A stretch of DNA of 64,000 bases, taken from assembly GCA_000495505.1 (NCBI GenBank), contig CP006833.1, positions 372,001-436,000 on the forward strand, written 5' to 3'. The number at the start of each line of letters is the position of its first letter. Position 1 is the stretch's first letter. Shown piece after piece: positions 9,028 through 18,186 of this stretch. The translations under genes and the position numbers were made by a program. The notes below the pieces were generated by a model, which searched no databases, was not told where the DNA came from, and was given only the letters and a program-made list of their open reading frames with translations. Source of the stretch: Campylobacter fetus subsp. testudinum 03-427. GTDB taxonomy: Bacteria; Campylobacterota; Campylobacteria; Campylobacterales; Campylobacteraceae.

Positions 9028-9597
9028 ATGAATTTTCTTAAAAAACCACTACTTTTCATCTGTCTTGCATGTTTTATGTATGCTGCTGATGTGCCTGATG
9101 ATAGTAGTTATGTTATAGAAGCTAAAGGGGATTTTGGTAAAGAGCTTAAAGCTCTCGTGGAAAAATACGCAAAAGATGAAAACGTATCGATAAATGTTTA
9201 TAAAAAATCTCCACAAGATAGTAGCGGTGGATTTATAAATATAGGAGTAGATAAAAACAGAGCTTACAATGCTAGTAGAGGTGAAGAGCTTTATAATGTA
9301 AATTGTAAGCATTGTCATGGAGACAAGGGAACAAGCAGAGCTATGGGAGCTTCTCAGCGTTTGGCTGATATGAGTGCAGAAGATATCTCTGTGGCTATGT
9401 CTGGTTATAATTCAGATCCTACTTTTGGCGGTAAGTTAAAATATATTATGCAACCTATGGCAAAAAATGTAAATTTTTCTCAAGTCGGAGATATAATAGC
9501 TTATATAAAAGGAAATAACGCATTTTCCAGTGAAGATGATATCAAAAATAGCAATATCAGTACAAAACCTGCTCAACAAGGAAGTTATCTTGAGTAA
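9028..9597 (+). CDS. Periplasmic monohaem c-type cytochrome
   Basis: The 189-residue protein has a Sec signal peptide (about residues 1-20) and one haem-binding motif, CKHCH, near residue 93. YIMQPMAKNV downstream offers candidate axial methionines, so this is probably a class I cytochrome c acting as a periplasmic electron carrier. The ~70 residues before the haem motif form an extra N-terminal region of unknown role. Order with the downstream liv genes and ccsBA matches C. jejuni Cj1020c-Cj1013c as I remember it. Haem attachment would depend on the CcsBA synthase encoded 5 kb downstream. The redox partner is unknown. Confidence 0.9.
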   Translation: MNFLKKPLLFICLACFMYAADVPDDSSYVIEAKGDFGKELKALVEKYAKDENVSINVYKKSPQDSSGGFINIGVDKNRAYNASRGEELYNVNCKHCHGDKGTSRAMGASQRLADMSAEDISVAMSGYNSDPTFGGKLKYIMQPMAKNVNFSQVGDIIAYIKGNNAFSSEDDIKNSNISTKPAQQGSYLE

Positions 9598-9621
9598 CAT
9601 TATGGTCAATTGACCATAATG
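9598..9621. repeat. Perfect 24-bp palindrome directly after the cytochrome stop codon
   Basis: CATTATGGTCAA is followed by its exact reverse complement, starting at the base after TAA. As RNA it could fold as a 10-bp stem with an AATT loop, but no T run follows. It could be a transcript-end or stabilising hairpin, or an operator for the livJ promoter. Confidence 0.6.
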
Positions 9622-9740
9622 AGGTTCTGTATTTCGAATTGTTACACTGCTTTAAATTTTTTAAAATTTATATCTAATTATCTGTTATATTAAGATAAAT
9701 TTATGTATCATCTAAAATTATAGCAAAACAAGGAGTATGT

Positions 9741-10859
9741 ATGAAAAAAATTTCACTTGTAGCATCTATTGCTTTAGTAGCTGCTACTTCGTTGATAGCA
9801 AAAGAGGTTAAAATAGGCGTTGTTATGCCTATAACAGGAGCTGTAGCGGCGTATGGTCAAACAGCGTGGGCTGGTATAGAAATGGCAAATAAATTAGAAC
9901 CAACTTTAAAAAATGGAGATACTTTAAAACTAATTTTGGTGGATAATAAAGGCGATAAAGTAGAAACTACAACAGCTACTACAAGACTAGTAAGTGATGA
10001 TAAAGTTACTGGATTAATAGGAGCAATGGTCACTGGAAATACTCAACAAGTACTTCAAATAGCAGATGAGAAAAAAGTACCTATGATAGCTCCAGCAGCA
10101 ACTGCCGATAAGCTGCTTGACCGTGCAAAATACGGTGCTAGAGTTACTTTTATGGACTCTTTTCAAGGTACTAGCTTTGCTACTTACGCTGCTAAAAGTT
10201 TAGGTTTGAAAACTGCAGTAGTTGTAGTAGATCAATCAACTTCTTACTCGATCGGACTTGCAAAAGCATTTAAAAAACAGTATGAAAAAGACGGCGGAAA
10301 GGTTTTAAAAGAACTTAAGATAAGCAGTGGAGATAAAGATTTCAAAGCTATAGTATCTCAAATAGGAAGTTTAAATCCAAGTATAGTATATATGCCATTT
10401 TACCATCCTGAAGCAGCTTTAGTTGTACGCCAAGCAAGACAAATAGGCTTAAAAACTCAATTTGCAAGTGGCGATGGAGTATCAAATGATACGTTTATAG
10501 AGCTTGCTGGAGATGCTTCAAATGGATACTTTTATACAGATGCGTTTGATAGCTCAAATCCTCCAACAGATAAAAGCAAAGAGTTCGTAGCTGCTTATAC
10601 TAAAGAAAAAGGTGATGGAAATGTGCCTGGATTTACTGCTTTGGGTGCTGATTCATATTTTTTGATGGTAGATGCTATGAATAGATGCGAAAATCCAGAA
10701 GATAGAGAATGTGTCAATAAAAAGATCAAAGAGACTAAAAATTTTGAAGGTGTTTCTGGTATCATAAACATAGATTCTAAAGGAAACGCTATCCGTTCAG
10801 TTGTTATAAAAGAGATAAAAGACGGAAAAGCTGTTTATAAAGATACCGTGAATCCTTGA
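9741..10859 (+). CDS. livJ: Branched-chain amino acid ABC transporter, periplasmic binding protein
   Basis: This 372-residue type I periplasmic binding protein captures Leu/Ile/Val (or related amino acids) for the LivHMGF permease. A Sec signal peptide (residues 1-20, ending SLIA) leads into KEVKIGVVMPITGAVAAYGQ, the first strand and ligand loop of the Leu/Ile/Val-binding family. GAMVTGNTQQVLQIADEK and FYHPEAALVVRQARQIG are further family landmarks. Two Cys near the C-terminus (CENPEDREC) could form a disulfide. C. jejuni has two such genes in tandem (livJ, livK). Here only one is present and 268 bp separate it from livH. Confidence 0.93.
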   Translation: MKKISLVASIALVAATSLIAKEVKIGVVMPITGAVAAYGQTAWAGIEMANKLEPTLKNGDTLKLILVDNKGDKVETTTATTRLVSDDKVTGLIGAMVTGNTQQVLQIADEKKVPMIAPAATADKLLDRAKYGARVTFMDSFQGTSFATYAAKSLGLKTAVVVVDQSTSYSIGLAKAFKKQYEKDGGKVLKELKISSGDKDFKAIVSQIGSLNPSIVYMPFYHPEAALVVRQARQIGLKTQFASGDGVSNDTFIELAGDASNGYFYTDAFDSSNPPTDKSKEFVAAYTKEKGDGNVPGFTALGADSYFLMVDAMNRCENPEDRECVNKKIKETKNFEGVSGIINIDSKGNAIRSVVIKEIKDGKAVYKDTVNP

Positions 10860-11127
10860 TTTTACATATTGTTTCTTGAGTTATTTTAGTGAAGATTTGC
10901 AAAAAGTTTTATAACAAGAGCAAGTCTTCTCGCATAGATTTTTACTTCATAACTGTTAAAATAATCTCAAGATACTTCTGCTAATAATTTAATTTAGGTT
11001 TCTTTGGTAACATTATAATGATAAATTTGCACTGATAAAAGCATATAAAATTTACTTTTTTAATTATCAAATTTGGTATTTAAAAAAGTAAATTAAATTT
11101 GAAGTTTTAAATAAAAGTAGGAAAATT

Positions 11128-12024
11128 ATGGATAGCTCACTTTTTCTCCAGCAGATGGCAAATGGTTTTAGTTTAGGCTCTATGTATGCTCTCATAGCGA
11201 TAGGTTATACTATGGTTTATGGAGTTTTAAGACTTATAAATTTTGCTCACGGCGATATAATGATGGTTGGAGCGTACGCGGCTCTTTTTTCCATGACTAG
11301 TCTTAGCCTTCCTTTTGGATTTGCACTTTTGTTTGCTATAACTGTGGCTATTATTTTAGGAGTATTTACAGATAGAGTTGCGTATAAACCGCTTAGAAAA
11401 GCTCCTAGAATCTCGCTTCTTATCACGGCTATCGGTATTAGTTTTTTACTAGAAAATGTTTTTCAGGTGATATTTGGTGGAACTCCACGCTCATTTCCAG
11501 TACCAGCTTATTTTGAACAATTAGTCACTATAGGATCTATTAACTTAGCTATGACTGCTATTTTAGTACCGATTATCACACTTTTTTTACTCTCTGTCGT
11601 ACTTTTTATACTTTATAAAACAAAATACGGAATGGCAATTAGAGCTCTTGCGTTTGATATAAGTACGGTTCATCTTATGGGAATCGATGCAAATATGATT
11701 ATATCCATAGTATTTGCTCTTGGTTCGTCTTTGGCTGCTATAGGTGGTGTATTTTGGGCTTTAAATTACCCTAGTATAGATCCTCTTATGGGGGTTTTGA
11801 TAGGACTAAAGGCGTTCGCAGCGGCTGTTTTAGGCGGTATCGGAAGCGTTGGAGGAGCAGTGTTAGGTGGATTTATCATAGGATTTACAGAGGTTGTGGC
11901 GGTTGCTTTATTTCCTGATTTGGCTGGATTTAAAGATGCGTTTGCGTTTATATTTTTGATATTAGTTTTACTTTTTAAACCAACTGGAATTCTTGGATAT
12001 AATTTTGAAAAAAGTAGGTTTTAA
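11128..12024 (+). CDS. livH: Branched-chain amino acid ABC permease LivH
   Basis: This 298-residue inner membrane permease has about eight hydrophobic segments. The N-terminal MANGFSLGSMYALIAIGYTM and the INFAHGDIMM motif are typical of LivH, and the cytoplasmic coupling motif lies in GIGSVGGAVLGG near the C-terminus. It partners with LivM to form the channel. The ATG follows AGTAGGAAAATT. The next gene starts 2 bp after the stop, so livHMGF is a single tight operon. Confidence 0.94.
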   Translation: MDSSLFLQQMANGFSLGSMYALIAIGYTMVYGVLRLINFAHGDIMMVGAYAALFSMTSLSLPFGFALLFAITVAIILGVFTDRVAYKPLRKAPRISLLITAIGISFLLENVFQVIFGGTPRSFPVPAYFEQLVTIGSINLAMTAILVPIITLFLLSVVLFILYKTKYGMAIRALAFDISTVHLMGIDANMIISIVFALGSSLAAIGGVFWALNYPSIDPLMGVLIGLKAFAAAVLGGIGSVGGAVLGGFIIGFTEVVAVALFPDLAGFKDAFAFIFLILVLLFKPTGILGYNFEKSRF

Positions 12025-12026
12025 TA

Positions 12027-13082
12027 ATGTGCATTTGTAAATTTAGATATGTTTTATTTGTAGCTTTGGCAGTCGGTTTTCTTTTTCTAAGTAATAATTA
12101 TTTTAGCGAATATTCCCTAAGAATAGTAAATAATATCGCTATTTTTATAATCCTAGCCATAAGCTATAACCTCATAAATGGTGTAACTGGTCAGTTTAGT
12201 CTTGAGCCAAACGGTTTTGTTGCGATCGGAGCTTACGCAACAGCTCTTTTGCTTTTAAACTCAGATTCAAAACTCTATCAGTTTGATGTAACTGAGCCTT
12301 CAAGCATCATTTTGGCTATTCATACTACAAATTTTATTTTTGCTATGTTAGTTAGTGGCATATGTGCTACTATTTTAGCTCTTATCTTAGCTATACCAGT
12401 TTTTAGGGTAAGGGGAGATTATCTTGCTATAGTTACGCTTGGATTTGGTTTTATCATTCAGCTTCTAGCCGTAAATTTCCCTGCTTATACGAATGGTTCG
12501 CTTGGTTTAAATGAAGTTTTAAGAGTAGATAGCGATGGAAATATCAGCAGATATACAAATATATTTTATAGCGGAACAGTGGCGATAATAGCCGTTGTGG
12601 CTATTTTAAATTTAATATATTCCAAATTCGGAAGATCTATGAAAGCAGTAAGAGACGATGAGGACGCCGCAACTGCTATGGGTATAAATACATTTAGGGT
12701 TAAAACATTGGCATTTTGCGTGAGTGCGTTTTTTGAGGGCGTAGGGGGTGCTCTTTTGGTTGGACTTTTAGGCAGCGTAAGTCCAGATCAATTTACATTT
12801 ATGTTTACCTTCCAACTTCTTATCATCATAGTTCTTGGAGGTCTTGGAAGCACGACTGGAGCGATACTAGGAACGATTTTGGTTATAGGTGGAAGCGAGT
12901 GGTTGAGATTTTTAGATGAACCTATGAATATATTTGGCTATGAAACTCCTGCTTTTCCGGGTCTTAGAATGGTAGTATTTTCAGTAGTATTGATATTTGT
13001 AATGTTGTTTGCAAGACGAGGAATTATGGGTCAAATGGAGCTTGGAGAGCTATTTAATAAATTTAAAAAGGTCGGTAAATGA
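12027..13082 (+). CDS. livM: Branched-chain amino acid ABC permease LivM
   Basis: The second permease subunit (351 residues) has about ten hydrophobic segments. LivM-type signatures are GQFSLEPNGFVAIGAYA, RVRGDYLAIVTLGFG and the coupling EAA-like stretch GSVSPDQFTFMFTFQL...GGLGSTTGAILG. Its end overlaps the livG start as ATGA, indicating translational coupling. It starts two bases after livH. Confidence 0.94.
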   Translation: MCICKFRYVLFVALAVGFLFLSNNYFSEYSLRIVNNIAIFIILAISYNLINGVTGQFSLEPNGFVAIGAYATALLLLNSDSKLYQFDVTEPSSIILAIHTTNFIFAMLVSGICATILALILAIPVFRVRGDYLAIVTLGFGFIIQLLAVNFPAYTNGSLGLNEVLRVDSDGNISRYTNIFYSGTVAIIAVVAILNLIYSKFGRSMKAVRDDEDAATAMGINTFRVKTLAFCVSAFFEGVGGALLVGLLGSVSPDQFTFMFTFQLLIIIVLGGLGSTTGAILGTILVIGGSEWLRFLDEPMNIFGYETPAFPGLRMVVFSVVLIFVMLFARRGIMGQMELGELFNKFKKVGK

Positions 13083-13843
13083 TACTTGAACTAAAAGATA
13101 TTAGCAAGAGTTTTGGTGGAGTTCAAGCTATCGCAAAGACAAGTTTTGGTGTTTTAGAAGGTGAAATTTTCGGTCTTATAGGACCAAATGGAGCTGGAAA
13201 AACAACTATGTTTAATATAATAACTGGAGCATACACTCCAACTAGCGGTGAAATAAAATTTAATTCTATCTCATTAAATGGCGTTAAACCCCATAAAATA
13301 GTTAGCTTAGGCATAGCAAGAACATTTCAAAATATCAGACTTTTTAGCTCTCTTAGCGTTTTAGATAATGTTTTGATAGGTTTAAATAACTCTACAAAAT
13401 ACAGCTTTTTAGAAGCAATTTCTCATATGGGACGTTTTAGAAAGTCTGAGAATTTAGCTAAACAAAAAGCTTGTGATATTCTTGAAGAACTTGGTATTTT
13501 TAAATTTAGAAATGAATTTGCAAATAGCCTTAGCTATGGTCAGCAGCGTAAAGTCGAGATCGCAAGAGCTTTGGCTACGAATCCTAAGCTACTACTGTTA
13601 GATGAGCCAGCCGCTGGTATGAATCCTAGCGAAACTGATGAACTAGCAGAGTTGATATTTAGTTTAAGAAGTAAAAATAAGCTTAGTATTTTGTTAATTG
13701 AGCATGATATGAAATTTGTAAATAGACTATGTGATAAAGTTTTGGTTTTGGATTATGGTAAAGTGATATTTGAAGGGCTTCCTAGCGATGCTGTGCAAAA
13801 TAAAGATGTTATAACTGCTTATTTGGGAGATTTTTTAGAATGA
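13079..13843 (+). CDS. livG: Branched-chain amino acid ABC ATPase LivG
   Basis: This 254-residue ATP-binding subunit has Walker A GPNGAGKTT (about residues 34-42), the LivG-type ARTFQNIRLF Q-loop, the signature LSYGQQRKVEIARAL, Walker B LLLLDEPAAGMNP and the H-loop LLIEHDMKFV. It pairs with LivF to power import. It overlaps livM and livF by 4 bp at each end (ATGA junctions). Confidence 0.96.
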   Translation: MILELKDISKSFGGVQAIAKTSFGVLEGEIFGLIGPNGAGKTTMFNIITGAYTPTSGEIKFNSISLNGVKPHKIVSLGIARTFQNIRLFSSLSVLDNVLIGLNNSTKYSFLEAISHMGRFRKSENLAKQKACDILEELGIFKFRNEFANSLSYGQQRKVEIARALATNPKLLLLDEPAAGMNPSETDELAELIFSLRSKNKLSILLIEHDMKFVNRLCDKVLVLDYGKVIFEGLPSDAVQNKDVITAYLGDFLE

Positions 13844-14535
13844 TAAATGTTAAAAATTTACACGTATATTATGGTGTTATAGAAGCAGTCAAAGGTATAA
13901 ATTTCAGCGTTGAAACCGGTCAGATAGTAAGCTTGATAGGCTCAAACGGAGCTGGTAAAACATCTACTTTAAACGCTCTTATAAATTCAGTTAAAAGAAC
14001 CGGTGAAATAAGTTTTTTAGGCTATGAAACAAGACGTCATCAAACACACACTATAGTAAGACAAGGGATATCGTTGGTTCCTGAGGGAAGAAGAGTTTTT
14101 ATAAATTTAACAGTAGAAGAAAATTTAAAAATGGGGGCTTTTAATAATTCAGAAAATTATGAACACTTAAGAGATGCGATGTACGAGTTTTTTCCTCGTC
14201 TTAAGCAGAAAAAAGATCAATTAGCCGGAACTTTAAGTGGTGGTGAGGCTCAGATGTTAGCTATATCGCGAGCTTTAATGAGTGAGCCAAAACTTCTTAT
14301 GCTAGATGAGCCAAGTTTAGGACTAGCTCCAAAGATAGTTGGCGAAGTTTTTGATATAATTTTAAAGCTAAAAGAAGAGGGTATCACCATACTTTTAGTT
14401 GAGCAAAATGCTTTTTTGGCGCTTAAAATTAGTGATTATACATATGTGCTTGAAAACGGTCATATAGTTATGGAGGGCAACTCAAAAGATATGATAGGTA
14501 ATGATGAGATTAAGAAAAAATATTTAGGTGCTTGA
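13840..14535 (+). CDS. livF: Branched-chain amino acid ABC ATPase LivF
   Basis: The second ATPase subunit (231 residues) has Walker A GSNGAGKTST, LVPEGRRVFINLTVEENL (a LivF hallmark), the signature LSGGEAQMLAISRAL, Walker B LLMLDEPSLGLAP and H-loop-position VEQNAF, where Gln replaces His as is usual in LivF. It is the last liv gene. The cytochrome synthase gene begins 70 bp later with its own ribosome site. Confidence 0.96.
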   Translation: MINVKNLHVYYGVIEAVKGINFSVETGQIVSLIGSNGAGKTSTLNALINSVKRTGEISFLGYETRRHQTHTIVRQGISLVPEGRRVFINLTVEENLKMGAFNNSENYEHLRDAMYEFFPRLKQKKDQLAGTLSGGEAQMLAISRALMSEPKLLMLDEPSLGLAPKIVGEVFDIILKLKEEGITILLVEQNAFLALKISDYTYVLENGHIVMEGNSKDMIGNDEIKKKYLGA

Positions 14536-14605
14536 AAGTATTAGCAAAATATTTATTTTTTGGTAATAGAATTTAGCCAGAAGTGACAAATTTTTAAGGA
14601 TTTCA

Positions 14606-17600
14606 ATGGATATTTTCAAAAAATTATTTTTAAGTATGGGCTCCGCTGTTATACTTTTTTTAATATTTGCTATTAGTAGCGGTGTAGCAACTATTATAGA
14701 AAGTGTTTATAATACTCAAACTGCATGGGCTATAGTTTATGGTGCTGGGTGGTTTGCTCTAGTTCAGCTTTTGCTTGGTGTAAATCTTGCATACAATATA
14801 TTTAGATACAAGCTTTTAAATTTAAAAAAACTACCTGCGCTTATATTTCACGTTAGTTTTCTTTTTATACTTTTAGGCGCTGTTCTTACTAGATATATCG
14901 GTTTTGAAGGTCAAATGCATATAAGAGAAAATAGTGAGAGTAATGAAATTTCAACTTCTCAAAGCTATATTCAGCTAAAAAGTTTTAATGAGGGAAAAAC
15001 TTATATAGCTTCAGAGCCAAAATATATCTCAAGTGCTTGGGGAAATGGTTTTAAACTATCTCTTGATGTAGATAACAAACCAGCTACTTTAACCTACAAA
15101 AGTTTTATGCCAAATGCTACATCAGCATGGGTTCAAAGCGATAAAGGCGAGCCTGTTTTAGAGCTTATATTTTCTAATGATACAAATAGCAGATCAGTTA
15201 CTTTAAAAGAAAATGAAAGTATCGAAGTAGGCGATATCAGTTTTACGTTTAATGATACTCCAAAGCAGTCTAAATTTATAAATATAATTCTAAAAGATGG
15301 TAAGTTTTTTATCGAAACAAATCAAGATATAAATTATATGCAAATGAGCGATATGAGTAAAGGCTCTATAGCAAAAGAAACAATAGTACCTTTTGAGGGA
15401 TTAAGATTATATAGCATTGATGGTATAAATTTTGCTCCTAAAACTATGCTTACTTCAGCTATAAAAGGCGTTAGACAAGTAAGTGGCAATGAGCGCGGTT
15501 CAGACGCTATCATAGCTACTTTAAGTTATAATGGAGATAGTAAAGAAATATCTATGCTGAATTTTATGCCGAGTGATACAGTAGTTGTAGGAGGTAAGAG
15601 TTTTGAGGCTACTTGGTCTCCTATGATGGTGAAACTTCCGTTTTCTCTTTATCTTAAAGATTTTGAATTGAAAAGATATCCGGGTTCAAACTCGCCTATG
15701 AGTTATAGTAGTGATGTTGTAGTTAAAGATGGGGATTTAAATATGGATTACAAAATTTATATGAACCACGTTTTAGATCATAGTGGATATAGATTTTTTC
15801 AAAGCAGTTATGATATGGACGAGTTGGGAACTATTCTTTCAGTAAATAAAGACCCAGGTAAAATTCCAACTTATATAGGATACTTTTTACTAGGTTTAGG
15901 ACTATTTTTAAATATTTTAAATCCGTATTCGAGATTTAGAAAATTAGCTAAATTGGTTAATGAGGCAAACATTAAAAATGCTGCCGTATTTTTGATAGCC
16001 TGTAGCGTAATATTTGGTGTTAGCGATCTTCAAGCTTATAACTCGCTTCCTACTATATCAAAAGAACATGCGCAAAATATTTCAACTATAATTGTTCAAA
16101 GTGCCGATGGTAGAATGAAACCTTTTGATACGGTTAGTCATGAAGTTCTAAATAAATTATATAGAAGCGATAATTATAACTCTATGAATGCAAATTCCGT
16201 GTTTTTGTCTATGATGGTAAATTCGTCTTATTGGAGAAATGTGCCTATTATCAAAATAACAGATGAAGAGTTGAAAAAAATATTAGAAATTCCTATGAAT
16301 CAAAAATATGCAAGTTTTAATGATTTCTTTACCAAGGATAACAGCGATAATATGGAGTATAAGCTAATAAAATATAGTGAGCTAGCAAATAGAAAATCTC
16401 CTGGAGCTAGAAATCAGTTTGATAAAGACGTTATAAAAGCAGATGAAAAATTAAACATACTTTATATGGTATTTATGGGCGAATTATTTAGAGTGATACC
16501 TAAAAAAGATGATGTAAATAATGCGTGGTTTTCTCCAGCAGGAGCTATAATGAGCTTTTCGCCTGGTGAAGCAAGAGAAGTTACTACTTTATTGCAAAAT
16601 TATTTTGATGGAGTAGCTATAGCTCAAGGTAGCGGAAATTGGGAAAAAGCAGACAAAGCTTTAAACGATATAAAAGATTACCAAAATAAATATGGTGCGA
16701 CTGTTATGCCAAGCCAAAAGAAAGTAGAGCTTGAGCTTGCTTTTAATAAATATAAGATATTTCAAAATTTGACGCCTGTATATCTTTTAGCCGGTTTTGC
16801 TCTTCTTATAGTTGTATTTACAAGAATGATAAGACCAAAAATTAAGATAAATTTGGTATTTAAGATAGTTTATATTGTAAATATTTTGGCCTTTGTGGTT
16901 CATACTATAGGTCTTGGACTTAGATGGTATATAGCTGAGCATGCTCCATGGAGTGATAGCTATGAAAGTATGGTATTTATAGCATGGTCATTAGCATTTA
17001 GCGGTATGGTTTTTGCTAGAAGTTCTGCTATATCTTTGGCTTTAACTTCTATTTTAGCGGGTGTTACTTTGTTTGTTGCTCACTTAAGTTGGATAGATCC
17101 TCAGATCACTACTTTAGTTCCGGTACTTCAAAGCTACTGGCTTACTATACATGTTAGCGTTATAACTGCTAGTTATGGATTTTTGGGGCTTTGCTCACTT
17201 CTTGGGCTATTTACTCTTGTTCTATTTGCCTTGCAAGGTAAAAAAGAAAATAGCGAACTTTCAAGAAATATCTTAGAAGCTACTAGGATAAATGAGATGG
17301 CGATGATACTTGGATTAAGCCTTTTAGTGTTTGGTAACTTCTTAGGTGGAGTTTGGGCAAATGAAAGCTGGGGTAGATATTGGGGTTGGGATAGTAAAGA
17401 GACTTGGGCTTTGGTTAGTATATTGGTTTATGCTGCTATCGTTCATATGAGATTTGTCCCTAAAGTTAATTCTCAGTATGCATTTGCAGTAGCGTCTATG
17501 TTTGGGTATTCGTCTATTATCATGACATATTTTGGTGTAAATTTCTATTTGTCTGGTATGCATAGCTATGCTGCTGGAGATCCAGTTCCAGTTCCAAATT

Positions 17601-17680
17601 TTGTTTGGGTAGCATTTGCTATAATGATAGTTATAAGTTTATTGGCTTATAGAAATAAAAAGTATAGCAAGAATTTATAA
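14606..17680 (+). CDS. ccsBA: System II cytochrome c synthase, fused CcsBA
   Basis: This 1024-residue inner membrane protein exports haem and attaches it to CXXCH motifs of periplasmic apocytochromes. The N-terminal part (about 1-440) is ResB/CcsB-like, with membrane segments at the start, a large periplasmic domain and a returning segment near 430. The C-terminal part is CcsA-like (from about 720), with the WWD haem-handling motif WGRYWGWDSKETW near residues 920-932. Candidate haem histidines flank it (LRWYIAEHAPWSDSYESM, SYWLTIHVSV). The fused form is typical of Campylobacterota (Cj1013c). Clients in this window include the cytochrome at 9028, the TorC-like cytochrome at 45794 and the haem domain of NosZ. 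Confidence 0.95.
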   Translation: MDIFKKLFLSMGSAVILFLIFAISSGVATIIESVYNTQTAWAIVYGAGWFALVQLLLGVNLAYNIFRYKLLNLKKLPALIFHVSFLFILLGAVLTRYIGFEGQMHIRENSESNEISTSQSYIQLKSFNEGKTYIASEPKYISSAWGNGFKLSLDVDNKPATLTYKSFMPNATSAWVQSDKGEPVLELIFSNDTNSRSVTLKENESIEVGDISFTFNDTPKQSKFINIILKDGKFFIETNQDINYMQMSDMSKGSIAKETIVPFEGLRLYSIDGINFAPKTMLTSAIKGVRQVSGNERGSDAIIATLSYNGDSKEISMLNFMPSDTVVVGGKSFEATWSPMMVKLPFSLYLKDFELKRYPGSNSPMSYSSDVVVKDGDLNMDYKIYMNHVLDHSGYRFFQSSYDMDELGTILSVNKDPGKIPTYIGYFLLGLGLFLNILNPYSRFRKLAKLVNEANIKNAAVFLIACSVIFGVSDLQAYNSLPTISKEHAQNISTIIVQSADGRMKPFDTVSHEVLNKLYRSDNYNSMNANSVFLSMMVNSSYWRNVPIIKITDEELKKILEIPMNQKYASFNDFFTKDNSDNMEYKLIKYSELANRKSPGARNQFDKDVIKADEKLNILYMVFMGELFRVIPKKDDVNNAWFSPAGAIMSFSPGEAREVTTLLQNYFDGVAIAQGSGNWEKADKALNDIKDYQNKYGATVMPSQKKVELELAFNKYKIFQNLTPVYLLAGFALLIVVFTRMIRPKIKINLVFKIVYIVNILAFVVHTIGLGLRWYIAEHAPWSDSYESMVFIAWSLAFSGMVFARSSAISLALTSILAGVTLFVAHLSWIDPQITTLVPVLQSYWLTIHVSVITASYGFLGLCSLLGLFTLVLFALQGKKENSELSRNILEATRINEMAMILGLSLLVFGNFLGGVWANESWGRYWGWDSKETWALVSILVYAAIVHMRFVPKVNSQYAFAVASMFGYSSIIMTYFGVNFYLSGMHSYAAGDPVPVPNFVWVAFAIMIVISLLAYRNKKYSKNL

Positions 17681-17694
17681 TTTCTTGCTATACT
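17661..17694 (+). repeat. 13-bp perfect inverted repeat spanning the ccsBA stop codon
   Basis: AGTATAGCAAGAA is repeated as its exact reverse complement after an 8-nt loop that contains the TAA stop codon. No T run follows. It precedes a classical terminator by 6 bp, so the ccsBA transcript would end with two consecutive hairpins. Confidence 0.65.
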
Positions 17695-17700
17695 TGCTTG

Positions 17701-17723
17701 AAGCCCACATTTGGGCTTTTTTT
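17701..17723 (+). terminator. Rho-independent terminator after ccsBA
   Basis: The stem AAGCCCA / TGGGCTT with a CATT loop is directly followed by a run of seven T. This is a textbook intrinsic terminator. The next gene starts only 23 bp downstream. Confidence 0.85.
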
Positions 17724-17745
17724 AAATTTAAAAAAAGGTGTTGGC

Positions 17746-18186
17746 TTGAATGAAAAATTGATATCTGGAATTATAGCTTTAATTATCATTGCTTTGATTA
17801 TTATTTTTATCTTAGTCATAGTGATGGTTGCAAAAAACAAACCAAAAGCAAAACATGTCCATATAACTATAAATGAAGATAGCAAAGCGATTGATATAGA
17901 AGATCTTATATCTATCGTTTCAGATAAAGAATCTACAAAAGAAGATATTTTTAAAGCAGCTCAATACTTCATTAAAAACTTTAAAATACCTCCTAAACTA
18001 GATGGCAAAGCTCCTCCAGAATCAAAGATATATCTGCGTTTTATAGCCCTTGTTGCAGCGCATAAAAACTCAGACGCTAAAATAATAGCTTACATAGACA
18101 ACGAGATTAAAAAATCAAACTCTAAATATGGAAGTGAGATTGATAAATACGAAAGAAACGGTATAGCAAGACGAACTAGATTTTAA
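17746..18186 (+). CDS. Small single-pass membrane protein, unknown function
   Basis: I place the start at TTG 17746 behind AAAAAAAGG. The reading frame could be extended to TTG 17698, but that extension would translate through the intrinsic terminator. The resulting 146-residue protein has one very hydrophobic segment near the N-terminus (GIIALIIIALIIIFILVI) followed by a Lys-rich soluble part, giving an N-anchored cytoplasmic domain. A short conserved-looking stretch FKAAQYFIKNFKIPPK is helical. A membrane protein gene (Cj1012c) also follows the synthase in C. jejuni as I recall it. Its 3' end overlaps the convergent pgpA gene by 11 bp. No function can be assigned. Confidence 0.75.
   Translation: MNEKLISGIIALIIIALIIIFILVIVMVAKNKPKAKHVHITINEDSKAIDIEDLISIVSDKESTKEDIFKAAQYFIKNFKIPPKLDGKAPPESKIYLRFIALVAAHKNSDAKIIAYIDNEIKKSNSKYGSEIDKYERNGIARRTRF

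Noticed and set aside
17698-17745. N-terminal extension of the small membrane protein to TTG 17698
   Set aside because: It would translate through the intrinsic terminator hairpin and T run. TTG 17746 has the ribosome site.
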